Shown here: positions 52,548-61,077 of the stretch, in pieces | Layout of the letters: each line of letters starts with the position of its first letter | How positions within the stretch are numbered: the stretch's first letter is position 1 | Origin: Sinorhizobium terangae | GTDB taxonomy: Bacteria > Pseudomonadota > Alphaproteobacteria > Rhizobiales > Rhizobiaceae | Assembly (NCBI RefSeq): GCF_029714365.1 | Contig: NZ_CP121660.1 | Coordinates: 868,001-932,000 of the forward strand | Reading direction: 5' to 3' | DNA length: 64,000 nt | Position numbers and translations under genes: made by a program | The notes under the pieces: model-generated | Seen by the model: the letters and a program-made list of their open reading frames with translations, nothing else | Database searches by the model: none | Told to the model about the DNA's origin: nothing

Positions 52548-52610
52548 TGCGGCCCAACTGGGGGCCGGCGGGCAGCGGCGGATGATCGGTGAAACGCCTC
52601 CCATGACGTG

Positions 52611-53651
52611 TCACGCCGCCCGCGCCGGCCGCCCGCGCTTTGCGAGCTGGGCATCGAGCCTCGGATAGACGCGGCGGGCATTGCCTTCGAAGATCTTGTA
52701 GCGGCTTTCCTCGTCGAGCGTTTGAAGCTGGTCGATGTAGCGCTTCGTGTCGTCGTAGTGGTGCCCGGTCTCGGGATCGATGCCCTTGACCGCGCCGAGC
52801 ATCTCGGAGGCGAAGAGAATGTTGTCGACCGGGATGACCTTGGCCATCAGCTCGATGCCGGGATAGTGATAGACGCAGGTGTCGAAGAAGACGTTGTTCA
52901 GAAGGTGCTCCGAAAGCAGCGGCTTCTTCATCTCCTGGGCAAGCCCGCGATAGCGGCCCCAATGGAACGGCACCGCCCCACCGCCGTGTGGAATGACGAA
53001 CTTCAGCGTCGGGAAATCCTTGAAGAGGTCCCCCTGGATCAGCTGCATGAAGGCGGTCGTGTCGCCGTTGATGTAGTGCGCGCCGGTATGGTGGAAACAC
53101 GGATTGCACGAGGATGTCACGTGGATCATCGCCGGCACCTCGAGCTCGCAGAGCTTCTCATAGAGCGGGTACCACTGTCGGTCGGTGAGCGGCGGATCGG
53201 TCCAATAGCCGCCCGATGGATCGGGATTGAGATTGACGCCGACGAAACCGAGCTCGTGGACGATACGCTCAAGCTCGGGAATGCAGTTCTTCGGCGGCGC
53301 GCCCGGATGTTGCGGCAATTGTCCGACCGCGGCGAAATTGTCGGGCAGCAGGCTGCAGATTCGATGGATCAGGTCGTTCGACATCGCCGACCATTGCATG
53401 CTGATGGCTTCGGTTCCAACGTGATGGGCCATACCGGCGGCGCGCGGCGAGAAGATCGTCACGTCGCTTCCGCGCTCCTTCTGGAGCTTGAGCTGCGGTT
53501 CGACCGATTTCATGAGCACTTCGTCGGTGATGCCGAGATCCGACGAGAGCGGCCGGCGCATCGGGTCCGCGAGACCGGCGAGCTGCTTGTCCCTGAACTG
53601 GTGGAGCGCCTGCGGCTCTGTCGTGTAGTGTCCGTGAATGTCGATGATCAT
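52611..53651 (-). CDS. ligJ: 4-Oxalomesaconate hydratase (LigJ-like amidohydrolase)
   Basis: A 346-residue zinc amidohydrolase. The N-terminal metal motif HGHYT (His6, His8), the HVTSS, IPHGGGAVPFHWGR and FASEMLG segments occur in family order. Length and N terminus (MIIDIHGHYTTEPQALHQFR) fit LigJ of Sphingobium SYK-6, which hydrates 4-oxalomesaconate to 4-carboxy-4-hydroxy-2-oxoadipate, the substrate of the LigK aldolase. Start ATG 53651. The decarboxylase-like gene at 53710 lies upstream in the same direction (58 bases), so the two are probably an operon. Confidence 0.86.
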   Translation of the reverse strand: MIIDIHGHYTTEPQALHQFRDKQLAGLADPMRRPLSSDLGITDEVLMKSVEPQLKLQKERGSDVTIFSPRAAGMAHHVGTEAISMQWSAMSNDLIHRICSLLPDNFAAVGQLPQHPGAPPKNCIPELERIVHELGFVGVNLNPDPSGGYWTDPPLTDRQWYPLYEKLCELEVPAMIHVTSSCNPCFHHTGAHYINGDTTAFMQLIQGDLFKDFPTLKFVIPHGGGAVPFHWGRYRGLAQEMKKPLLSEHLLNNVFFDTCVYHYPGIELMAKVIPVDNILFASEMLGAVKGIDPETGHHYDDTKRYIDQLQTLDEESRYKIFEGNARRVYPRLDAQLAKRGRPARAA

Positions 53652-53709
53652 GGCGGCATCCTTGTGCTGCAATCGCGAGGGCGGACCTCGTCCGTCACTT
53701 CCTCAAGCC

Positions 53710-54576
53710 TCAAATCGAAGGGAAAAGTTCATCCACGTCATAGACGCGGGGCGTGATCTGCTGCTCGGCCGAATAGTTAAAGGCGAGCTGCAGCGACCGG
53801 CGGTTTTCCTCAAGCCCGTAAGGCGGAGGCGGTGCCGCGCCGTCGGCCTCGGCCACACGACGCGCCTCGTCGAACAATTCCATCAGCTCCCCGGCGAGCC
53901 ACGGGTGCTCTTCCATCAGAGCAGTCTTGACCGTCAGGACGTGGTTGATCGGAACGATGCCGCTCGCGGCAATCCAGTCCTTCGCAGCCTTCTCGGCATC
54001 GGGAACGACGCTGCGGATCCCCGCCGGATCGACTTCGCGTTCGCCCATGATCGCGGAAAGCTCGCCTGCGAGCATCAGTGGCCGCAGAGCCATCGTCGAT
54101 TGATTGCGTACCGCGATGGCCGGGTCGTCGTATTCTTCAAGATGCGCATCCTCCATGGTGACCCAGGTGATGCTGTTGAGGTCGACGCCATATTCGTGCT
54201 GCAGGATGCCACGGACCCAGACGCCGGACGTCTGCGCATAGGCACGCACGCCGACCTTCGTGTTTTCGAGATCACGCGGCCCATCGACCTTTGATTCGTC
54301 GGGACAGACGAGATTGGTATGCGGCAGCCGGCTCCAGAGTGGCACCGCAAGGCCGGTGATCGGCTTCCCATAGTGGTGTGCCAAGAGATGCGTGACGATC
54401 GCCATTTCCGAAAGATCGAGGTCGCCGCCGCGCACCATCGTGCGGAACGCCTTGGGCAGCGGGTCGAATTCCTGGAACTCGAGCGTTACCCGGCTGGATC
54501 GCACCCTGCCATCCTTCAGGGGCTTGACGTGGTCGTGTTTCCCGACCGCTGTCCGCAAAACCAATGTTTCGGCCAC
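53710..54576 (-). CDS. 4,5-Dihydroxyphthalate decarboxylase-like / NMT1-fold protein, paralogue C (diverged)
   Basis: A 288-residue relative of the paralogues at 32607 and 45940, shorter and more diverged. It retains DLSEMAIVTHLLA, GPRDLENTKVGVRAYAQTSGVWVRGIL and ASGIVPINHVLTV. The start codon is GTG at 54576 with GGGAGG about 12 bases upstream. The IclR-like box at 54601 lies at the expected promoter position. It is upstream of LigJ in the same operon. A binding or decarboxylase role is possible; cytoplasmic, without signal peptide. Confidence 0.75.
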   Translation of the reverse strand: MAETLVLRTAVGKHDHVKPLKDGRVRSSRVTLEFQEFDPLPKAFRTMVRGGDLDLSEMAIVTHLLAHHYGKPITGLAVPLWSRLPHTNLVCPDESKVDGPRDLENTKVGVRAYAQTSGVWVRGILQHEYGVDLNSITWVTMEDAHLEEYDDPAIAVRNQSTMALRPLMLAGELSAIMGEREVDPAGIRSVVPDAEKAAKDWIAASGIVPINHVLTVKTALMEEHPWLAGELMELFDEARRVAEADGAAPPPPYGLEENRRSLQLAFNYSAEQQITPRVYDVDELFPSI

Positions 54577-54600
54577 TTGCGTGCTTACCTCCCAACCTGT

Positions 54601-54617
54601 GTTCCTTTATGCGGAAC
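54601..54617. promoter_or_regulatory. IclR-like box, copy 2
   Basis: GTTCCTTTATGCGGAAC matches the reverse complement of the box at 40824 at 16 of 17 positions. It lies 25 bases upstream of the GTG start of the decarboxylase-like gene that leads the LigJ operon. Confidence 0.65.
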
Positions 54618-54739
54618 GACGTTCTGATTTAAGTATCATACTGTGAATCACCCTCGGGTCAATCGCGCCCGGCAGAATTTTATCTTTCGTCAGGTTCGGG
54701 GATGCAGCCGCAGCCAATCCGGAGACGGACAGCCTCCGC

Positions 54740-54758
54740 CGCGGCCGGTGAGGCCGCG
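54740..54758 (-). terminator. Hairpin after the chromate transporter genes
   Basis: CGCGGCC and GGCCGCG are perfect complements around GGTGA, 29 bases past the stop of the chromate transporter gene on the minus strand. No T tract. Confidence 0.45.
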
Positions 54759-54786
54759 ACTCGACACGCATGGGCTTGCGATAGGG

Positions 54787-55326
54787 TCAGGCCATTCCGG
54801 CCAGACTCAGCAGAAAATAGCTGACACCCACAACTCCAAGGAGCGGATAGGGGCCGGTCTTCGTCGTCAGCAAGACGGCAATCGCGCCAAGCGATGTAGC
54901 CAGTTCGAGCGGCGTGAACCTGGCCGACTGGCCGACGGCGAAAACGCCGGCGAAAATCAGGCCGACGGCAACGGGCGCGAGGCCCTTCTCCGCGGCAATC
55001 GCCCAGGCCGAGTGGCGATGGCGCTGCCAATAGCTGCCCAGAATGCAGAGCAGGATGGACGAGGGAATGAATATCGCCAGCGTTGCGAGCACTGCCCCCC
55101 ACAGTCCGCTGACCTCCCATCCGATCAGCGCCACGATCAAGGTGCCGGGGCCGGGGGCTGCACGCGAAATGGCGTAGAGATCGGTAAACTGCGGGCCGCT
55201 CAGCAGATGCAGGATATCGACGGTCTGATGCTGGAGGCTCGCCACGATCGTCTGGCCCCCGCCGAAGGAAACCAGGGACAGCGGGATACAGAGGAGAATC
55301 AGATTGAGCAGCTTGTCGTCACCCAC
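54787..55326 (-). CDS. chrA: Chromate transporter, C-terminal-half-type subunit (CHR family)
   Basis: A 179-residue membrane protein with about six segments, of the short-chain CHR family. The motif SLVSFGGGQTIVAS and ISRAAPGPGTLIVALIGWEVSGLWGA are visible. It starts with GTG at 55326, overlapping the stop of the partner gene by eight bases (GTGGGTGA), with ribosome binding site GGGAG. The two short subunits together make up one ChrA-like transporter, which exports chromate or transports sulfate-like anions. Confidence 0.87.
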   Translation of the reverse strand: MGDDKLLNLILLCIPLSLVSFGGGQTIVASLQHQTVDILHLLSGPQFTDLYAISRAAPGPGTLIVALIGWEVSGLWGAVLATLAIFIPSSILLCILGSYWQRHRHSAWAIAAEKGLAPVAVGLIFAGVFAVGQSARFTPLELATSLGAIAVLLTTKTGPYPLLGVVGVSYFLLSLAGMA

Positions 55327-55906
55327 GTGCTTTCTCCCGTTCAATCCAGAATGTGGCAGCAACGCTGACGGGTATGGCGCCCGCGACGACGGCGACCAGC
55401 GACCAGCGCATAACGCCGACCATCAGGAAGACGGCCACCGCCATCGCAATAGGCAGCGCATGTCCTTTCAGCCGGCGGGCGGTCTTGATACCCATCGTCA
55501 ATGACGAGGCGATGCCAACGCAGGCAAGTCCACGCAACACCGCCTGCGCCTCGGGATGGGACCTGAGCTGCTGGTAGACGACGCTCATGGTCAGGATCAC
55601 CCCAAAGGCGGGAAGCACCATGCCGAAAAGTGCGATGCAGGCGCCGGCGACGCCGCGCAGTTTAAGGCCGATATAGACGGCTAGGTTGACCGGATTGGCG
55701 CCCGGCATGATCTGGGCGACGGTCAGCGTCTTGAGGAACTCGTCGTCGGTCAGCCAGCCGCGGCGTTCGACGATCTCGCGATGGGTCCAGCCCGCCATTC
55801 CCCCACCGAAAGAGGAGGCGCCGAGCCGCAGAAACGAAGCGAGAAGGGCAAGAGAGGTCACATTCTCTTCCCTCTCCATACCGATGTCGCCGACGGGTTT
55901 GTCCAT
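55319..55906 (-). CDS. chrA: Chromate transporter, N-terminal-half-type subunit (CHR family)
   Basis: A 195-residue CHR-family membrane protein (FLRLGASSFGGGMAGWTHREIVERRGWLTDDEFLKTLTVAQIMPGANPVNLAVYIG), with six membrane segments. Start ATG 55906 has a CGGAGTA ribosome binding site; an ATG nine codons later is possible. Its stop overlaps the next gene. The two-gene form is common in proteobacteria and works as a heterodimer. Substrate could be chromate, but many CHR members remain untested. Confidence 0.88.
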   Translation of the reverse strand: MDKPVGDIGMEREENVTSLALLASFLRLGASSFGGGMAGWTHREIVERRGWLTDDEFLKTLTVAQIMPGANPVNLAVYIGLKLRGVAGACIALFGMVLPAFGVILTMSVVYQQLRSHPEAQAVLRGLACVGIASSLTMGIKTARRLKGHALPIAMAVAVFLMVGVMRWSLVAVVAGAIPVSVAATFWIEREKARG

Positions 55907-56503
55907 TGGTACTCCGATAGCCGCAATCTCCCCTCGGCTGCCCGAAGCCGCGGGAGAGCAATGAATAGAGATGCGATTGGCGCGGCGCGCTTGCCCTGCG
56001 CGCATGTGAGCATTGGAATGCTAGTGGCGTAAGCCACGGAAAGTCCATGCCATTTCGCCTTAGCTGCGCACTAAGAAAAATTTATCGACGCGTTCCCCTC
56101 TGTGCAGAGCACGTCCAACGGGCGTGCCAGCTGAAGCCTGTCCCGCCTGACGAGGTCCCAACCAGAATGGGTCGGAATGGTCGTCCCGATGCAGATTATC
56201 ATCTCCTAAAGAAACAAAATCACGGTGATATCAAATCGATAAACGTGTGGTTGCGCATGGCTGCAGCGGCGCGCTTGATCAGCGCGCAAATTTCTGTCCG
56301 CGCGAAAACTACTGGACTAATCATAATTTTTTGCTTTGGACAAAGGTCCCGGTGATGACACTAATGAAACCACGCAATAGGCAGGGGGCAGCGCGAGTGA
56401 TGGCAATCGCCCTTGTCTACAGGAGGAGTTCGCAAGTGATTGCCCGATGGAGCCGCGATTTGATCGGCGGGAACTCCATTCTACGGGAGGATTGGAACCA
56501 GAA
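55907..56503. other. Long gene-free interval upstream of the tctA operon
   Basis: About 600 bases between the divergent chromate-transporter and tctA genes. It is locally AT-richer (CATAATTTTTTGCTTTGG near 56322) than the genes, and contains a hairpin with arms GCGCGCT and AGCGCGC (56269-56287) around TGATC. A frame at 56047-56355 has no ribosome binding site or recognisable family and is not called. It should hold the tct promoter; no clear -35/-10 pair is visible. Confidence 0.5.
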
Positions 56504-58015
56504 ATGATCGAGACTATGTTCGGGGCGCTCTTCAATCTTGTGAGCACCCCCCACACCATGGGTCTCATGCTGATCGCGGTCGTCTTCGGACTGCTCGTCG
56601 GCGTGACGCCTGGGATCGGAGGCAAGCTCTCCATCGCCATGGCGATTCCCTTCGTCTATGGCATGGACATGGTGGCGGGCGCCGTTTTCCTGCTGACCAT
56701 GCACGCCGTCAACGGCACCAGCGGCCAGATATCGAGTATCATGTTCGGCATCCCCGGTGACGGTGACGATGCGGCAACCACGCTTGACGGCTATCCCCTC
56801 GCCAAGCAGGGGCAGGCGGCCCGCGCACTCGGCGCCAGTATTACCGCCTCAGGTGTCGGCGGCATCATCGGCGCGGTCGTTTTCGCGATCATGATTCCGG
56901 TGCTGGAACCGGTCATCCTGATGTTCAGCCCCGCCGAGTTCTTCCTGATTGCCCTTCTCGGCATCAGTTTCATCGCGTTTCTCGCGAGCGGCAGCAAGAT
57001 CGTCAAAGGCCTGATCGTCGGCTTTTACGGTCTCATGCTGTCGACTGTCGGCATGGATCCGATCACCGGTACGCCGCGCTATGCGGGCGACATGCTTTTC
57101 CTGTGGGACGGCGTCAGCCTCGTGACCGCTGTGCTTGCCATGTTCGCCGTGCCGGAAATGCTTTCGCTGGCCACCAAGGGCGGTTCGATCTCGGCCGTGC
57201 CGATGGACAAGGCCTTCTCCTATCGTCAGCTGTTTTCCGGCGTCATGGAAGTCCCGCGTCACTGGTGGCTCGTGGTCCGCACCTCTGTCATCGGCTCCGT
57301 CATCGGGATGATCCCCGGTCTCGGCGGCTCGACTGCGGCATGGCTCTGCTATGGCCATGCGGTGCAGAGTTCGAAGACACCGGAGCGCTTCGGCAAGGGT
57401 GCGATCGAGGGCGTCATCGCGCCGGAAACCGCCAGCAACGGCAAGGAAGGCGGCTCTCTGCTTCCGACCCTCTTCTTCGGCATTCCCGGCAGCTCCGGCA
57501 TGGCCGTGCTGCTCGGTGCCTTCCTCATCCTCGGCATCCAGCCGGGCGCGATGATGGTCACCAAGCATCTCGATCTGGTCTGGACGCTGATCTGGGCGCT
57601 GGTCGTGGGCAACCTCATTGCTGTTGCCATGCTGCTTGTCGTCTGTCGGTGGCTCGCGGTTCTGACCTTCGTCAATGGCCGCATGCTGGCCCCATTCATC
57701 CTCGTCTTCGTGACGATCGGGTGCTTCGTCAGCGATGTGCAGTGGCAGAACCTCGTGGTGCTCGTGCTCTTCAGCGCGATCGGCTATGGCTTCCAGCGGG
57801 CCGGCTGGCCGCGCTCGCCCTTCGTCATCGGCCTTGTTCTCGGCGGCCAGGCGGAAGCGTCGCTGCATCAGGCGCTGCAGCTGTGGGGTTACTCCTTCTT
57901 CCTGCGCCCGCTGTCGCTGGTCCTCATCAGCATGATCGTCGCGCTGATGGTCTACGCCTTCTACCGCAATTTCCGGCCCGGCAATCGCCAGCCTAGCGTG
58001 GAGATAAACACGTGA
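56504..58015 (+). CDS. tctA: Tripartite tricarboxylate transporter large membrane subunit TctA
   Basis: A 503-residue TctA-family membrane protein with 10-12 helices. The family motifs GVTPGIGGKLSIAMAIPFVYG (about 31-51), FGIPGDGDDAATTLDGYPLA and GAIEGVIAPETASNGKEGGSLLPTLFFGIPGSSGMAVLLGA are present. Start ATG 56504 comes after GGGAGGATTGGAACCAGAA; an earlier in-frame ATG at 56447 is less likely. It starts the tctA-tctB-tctC-tctC operon. Substrates of the family include citrate, but also aromatic acids and terephthalate; the latter fits this window. Confidence 0.92.
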   Translation: MIETMFGALFNLVSTPHTMGLMLIAVVFGLLVGVTPGIGGKLSIAMAIPFVYGMDMVAGAVFLLTMHAVNGTSGQISSIMFGIPGDGDDAATTLDGYPLAKQGQAARALGASITASGVGGIIGAVVFAIMIPVLEPVILMFSPAEFFLIALLGISFIAFLASGSKIVKGLIVGFYGLMLSTVGMDPITGTPRYAGDMLFLWDGVSLVTAVLAMFAVPEMLSLATKGGSISAVPMDKAFSYRQLFSGVMEVPRHWWLVVRTSVIGSVIGMIPGLGGSTAAWLCYGHAVQSSKTPERFGKGAIEGVIAPETASNGKEGGSLLPTLFFGIPGSSGMAVLLGAFLILGIQPGAMMVTKHLDLVWTLIWALVVGNLIAVAMLLVVCRWLAVLTFVNGRMLAPFILVFVTIGCFVSDVQWQNLVVLVLFSAIGYGFQRAGWPRSPFVIGLVLGGQAEASLHQALQLWGYSFFLRPLSLVLISMIVALMVYAFYRNFRPGNRQPSVEINT

Positions 58016-58539
58016 AGAACCTTTCCTTCAGCACATGGCTCACCGTCGTCATGCTCGCCTTCTTCATCGTCATGGTGGGGCTGTCGATGGAATTTCCGGC
58101 CAAGGCGCGCTTCATGCCCCTGATCGTCGGTCTGCCGGCCATCGCGCTCTGCCTCGTCCAACTCGGCATCGATTTGATGCCGACGTCGAAGAGTGCATTC
58201 CACGGTGCGCCGCAGGCCGGTCTGGCACAGCAGGCCGGTCTGGAGCCGGAACTGCCGGAATTCGGACCGCACACGGTCTCGCAGGAAATCCTGATGTGGG
58301 TCTATTTCGTGGCCTTTGTCGCCGGAATCCTCACCTTCGGGTTCTATGTGAGCGTGCCTGTGTTGCTGCTGACGTTCCTTCGCCGGGAAGCCGAAGCGTC
58401 GTGGCGGTTCGCGTTCTCGTTGGCGGCAGTCGCGACGCTGGTGCTCTACCTGATGTTCGGCGCGCTGCTGCAGATCCAGCTTCATCCGGGCGTCGTAACG
58501 CCGTGGCTGGTGCAAACGATCGGGATCGGAGCAGCCTGA
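58012..58539 (+). CDS. tctB: Tripartite tricarboxylate transporter small membrane subunit TctB
   Basis: A 175-residue protein with four predicted membrane helices (for example LTVVMLAFFIVMVGLSMEFPAKARFMPLIVGLPAIALCLV), the size and pattern of TctB. The GTG start overlaps the tctA stop by four bases (GTGA). The cytoplasmic loop (residues 55-95) is acidic. Confidence 0.88.
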   Translation: MKNLSFSTWLTVVMLAFFIVMVGLSMEFPAKARFMPLIVGLPAIALCLVQLGIDLMPTSKSAFHGAPQAGLAQQAGLEPELPEFGPHTVSQEILMWVYFVAFVAGILTFGFYVSVPVLLLTFLRREAEASWRFAFSLAAVATLVLYLMFGALLQIQLHPGVVTPWLVQTIGIGAA

Positions 58540-58738
58540 CCAGGATCCGCGAGGAGGCGGTTCGAAAAGAAAGCGCGCCTTCGGGCGCGCGCAAAAAGAA
58601 ACACCAAGTGCACTGCAAGGATGGTTTCACGTTGGCAGCGCCTCCGTGAGCGGGTTTGGTTTGTCGCTTGCAGATGTTGTCGGAAATCAGGTGTCCGCAA
58701 GAGCGGCAGCTTACGCCGAAAGGCAAAGGGAGGAATTA

Positions 58739-59743
58739 ATGGGAATTCAAACACTTCGCATCGCGGTATCGGGCGCTGCGATCCTGTCGGCATTATGGCC
58801 CGGTCTCGCCCTGGCCGAGGATGGCGTTGAGTTCTTCAACGGCAAGACCGTCAACTACATAGTCGCGACGGCGCCGGGCGGTGTGTACGACACCAACGGA
58901 CGTCTCGTTGCACAATACATGCAGAAATACCTGCCGGGTTCGACCTTCGTCGTGCAGAACATGCCGGGTGCCGGGCACCTGCTGGGCACGAACTACATCT
59001 ATGCCTCCGAACCGGATGGCCTGACCTTCGGCACCTTCAATACCGGGCTGCTCTACGGTCAGCTCAGCGGCGACCAGAACATCAAGTTCGACCTGACGAA
59101 GATGTCCTGGATCGGCAAGGTCGCATCCGACCCGCGGATCATTCTCGTCACCAAGGAGTCGGGGATCGAGAGCTACGAACAGCTGAAGGCCCTGAAGGAG
59201 CCGATCAAGTTCGCGACGGCCGGAAAGGGAAGCGCCTCGATGATCGAGGCGACCATGTTCGTCAATGCGCTCAAGCTGCCGATCCAGGTGGTCTCCGGCT
59301 ATAACGGCAACGAGGACCAGCTCGCGATGATGCGGGGTGAGGTCCAGGGTGTCATCGGATCCCGGTCGGAATTTCAGCAGTTCGTCGATGAGGGCAAGGG
59401 CCGCTTCATCGCGCAGGTCGGCGGTACCGAGACGGATGTACCGCAGCTCTCCTCGATGGTCGACGACGTGACAGCAAAGCAGGTCGTCGCCCTGATCGAG
59501 TCGCAAAGCGGAATCTCGCGCCTTTCGGCTGGCCCGGCCGGAATTCCGGAGGATCGCCTGAAGGCTCTCCGGGACGCCTATAAGGCCGCCACGTCTGATC
59601 CGGAATTCATCGAGAAAGCGCGTGCACTCGGTCTCCCGGTTGATCCCGCGGTTGGCGACGAGGTCGGGACGCGGGTTAACAAGGCGTTGGACCAGGCGCC
59701 GGAGGTCATCAACGTACTGAAAGAGGCGCTGAGCGAAGGCTGA
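58739..59743 (+). CDS. tctC: Tripartite tricarboxylate transporter binding protein TctC, copy 1
   Basis: A 334-residue Bug-type periplasmic binding protein with signal peptide (IQTLRIAVSGAAILSALWPGLALA) and family motifs VNYIVATAPGGVYDTNGRLVAQYM, VVQNMPGAGHLLGTNYIY and GIPEDRLKALRDAY. The ribosome binding site (AGGGAGGAATTA) is strong. It is followed 38 bases later by a close paralogue. It captures a di- or tricarboxylate or aromatic acid for TctAB. Confidence 0.9.
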   Translation: MGIQTLRIAVSGAAILSALWPGLALAEDGVEFFNGKTVNYIVATAPGGVYDTNGRLVAQYMQKYLPGSTFVVQNMPGAGHLLGTNYIYASEPDGLTFGTFNTGLLYGQLSGDQNIKFDLTKMSWIGKVASDPRIILVTKESGIESYEQLKALKEPIKFATAGKGSASMIEATMFVNALKLPIQVVSGYNGNEDQLAMMRGEVQGVIGSRSEFQQFVDEGKGRFIAQVGGTETDVPQLSSMVDDVTAKQVVALIESQSGISRLSAGPAGIPEDRLKALRDAYKAATSDPEFIEKARALGLPVDPAVGDEVGTRVNKALDQAPEVINVLKEALSEG

Positions 59744-59781
59744 TGCGCGCAATCTCAAGCTTCAACTGGGAGGAAAATACA

Positions 59782-60789
59782 ATGAAATGGCATTCAATTC
59801 GCATGGCTGCTTGCGCGACCGCGGCTTTGCTTACGATCTCGACGACCGGCGCTTGGGCGCAGGAAGGTAAGGAGTTCTTCAACGGCAAGACGGTCAATTA
59901 CATCGTCGCGACCGGACCGGGCGGCGGTTACGACACCAATGGCCGTCTCGTGGCGCAGTTCATGCAGAAATATCTGCCGGGCTCGACCTTCGTCGTCCAG
60001 AACATGCCCGGTGCCGGTCACCTGATCGGAGCGAACTATATTTACGCTTCCGAGCCGGATGGCCTGACTTTCGGTACCTTCAACACCGGCCTCATCTACG
60101 GGCAGCTCGGCGGTGACCCTGGTATCAAGTTCGACCTCGCGGAAATGTCCTGGATCGGAAAGGTCTCTTCCGACCCGCGCGTGATCGTCGTGAGCAAGGA
60201 TTCCGGCATCGAGAGCTACGAACAGCTCAAGGCTCTGAAGGAGCCGATCCGGTTTGCTTCCGCCGGTGTCGGCAGCGCCTCGACGATCGAGACCACGATG
60301 CTGGTCAACGCGCTCCACCTGCCGATCCAGATCGTTTCCGGCTACAACGGCAGCGACGACCAACTCGCCTTGCGCCGCGGCGAAGTGCAGGGGATCATCG
60401 CCTCGCGTTCCTCCTTCCAGCAGTTCGTGGACGAGGGCAATGGCCGCTTCATCGCCCAGATCGGCGGTTCGCAGACGGACGTGCCGCAGCTCTCCTCGCT
60501 GGTCGACGATCAGGATGCTCAGAAGGTGATTGCGCTGGTGGCATCGCAAAGCAACATTTCTCGCCTGACGGCAGGTCCTGCCGGTATTCCTGAAGACCGG
60601 CTGAAGGCGTTGCGTGACGCCTACGCTGCCGCGACAACCGATCCGGAGTTCCTGGAGAAGGCGAAGTCGCTCAGCCTGCCGGTGGACCCAAAGGTCGGCG
60701 AAGAGGTTGCGGAAACGGTCAAGACGGCACTGGATCAGAAACCCGAAGTCGTCGAGTTTCTGAAAGAGACCCTTCTGTCGCGCAACTGA
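59782..60789 (+). CDS. tctC: Tripartite tricarboxylate transporter binding protein TctC, copy 2
   Basis: A 335-residue protein nearly colinear with the preceding TctC (about three quarters identical by eye over the mature part), with its own signal peptide (MKWHSIRMAACATAALLTISTTGAWA) and ribosome binding site (GGGAGGAAAAT). It shares VNYIVATGPGGGYDTNGRLVAQFM and the C-terminal GIPEDRLKALRDAY. Substitutions cluster in the variable ligand region, so the two may have different specificity or simply raise dosage. The operon ends here with a strong hairpin. Confidence 0.9.
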   Translation: MKWHSIRMAACATAALLTISTTGAWAQEGKEFFNGKTVNYIVATGPGGGYDTNGRLVAQFMQKYLPGSTFVVQNMPGAGHLIGANYIYASEPDGLTFGTFNTGLIYGQLGGDPGIKFDLAEMSWIGKVSSDPRVIVVSKDSGIESYEQLKALKEPIRFASAGVGSASTIETTMLVNALHLPIQIVSGYNGSDDQLALRRGEVQGIIASRSSFQQFVDEGNGRFIAQIGGSQTDVPQLSSLVDDQDAQKVIALVASQSNISRLTAGPAGIPEDRLKALRDAYAAATTDPEFLEKAKSLSLPVDPKVGEEVAETVKTALDQKPEVVEFLKETLLSRN

Positions 60790-60802
60790 GCCTTGCGGCT
60801 TG

Positions 60803-60828
60803 ACGGGCGGCGGTTTGCCGCCGCCCGT
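60803..60828 (+). terminator. Terminator hairpin after tctC
   Basis: A perfect 11-bp stem (ACGGGCGGCGG with CCGCCGCCCGT) with loop TTTG, 14 bases after the tctC stop. Confidence 0.75.
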
Positions 60829-60888
60829 TCCCCTGGCGATGCCAGAACTTGGGCGCGATCGATGCCTTGCGCGATATGCCGCCGCCCT

Positions 60889-60914
60889 CCCTTAAATCGG
60901 AACCGATTTAAGGG
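60889..60914. repeat. Palindrome CCCTTAAATCGG-AA-CCGATTTAAGGG
   Basis: Perfect 12-bp arms around AA. The words TTAAATCGG and CCGATTTAA are like the inner part of the second RIME palindrome in rhizobia, so it may be a RIME fragment or a second terminator. Confidence 0.5.
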
Positions 60915-60990
60915 TAAACTATCCGCCAATTCAACGCGTTACGTAGGCTTCTTTCCCGCCCGAGAGGGGGTGCGGCGCTCGGCAGTGGTG

Positions 60991-61011
60991 TCGGGAAAAC
61001 GCCTTTTCCGA
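60991..61011. promoter_or_regulatory. Palindrome upstream of bicupin 2
   Basis: TCGGGAAAA and CTTTTCCGA, interrupted by CGC, lie 67 bases before the bicupin start. The flank GCCTTTTCCGAAAAC matches the coding-strand flank of the palindrome at 38414 with one base inserted. Confidence 0.5.
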
Positions 61012-61077
61012 AAACACGCTACCGATACCGCCCCAAAAGACTCATAGTTCGCGCCGACTGCGGAACGACAAAGCCAA

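Noticed and set aside
56047..56355. 102-residue reading frame in the region upstream of tctA
   Set aside because: No ribosome binding site, unusual composition and no family; more likely promoter region.
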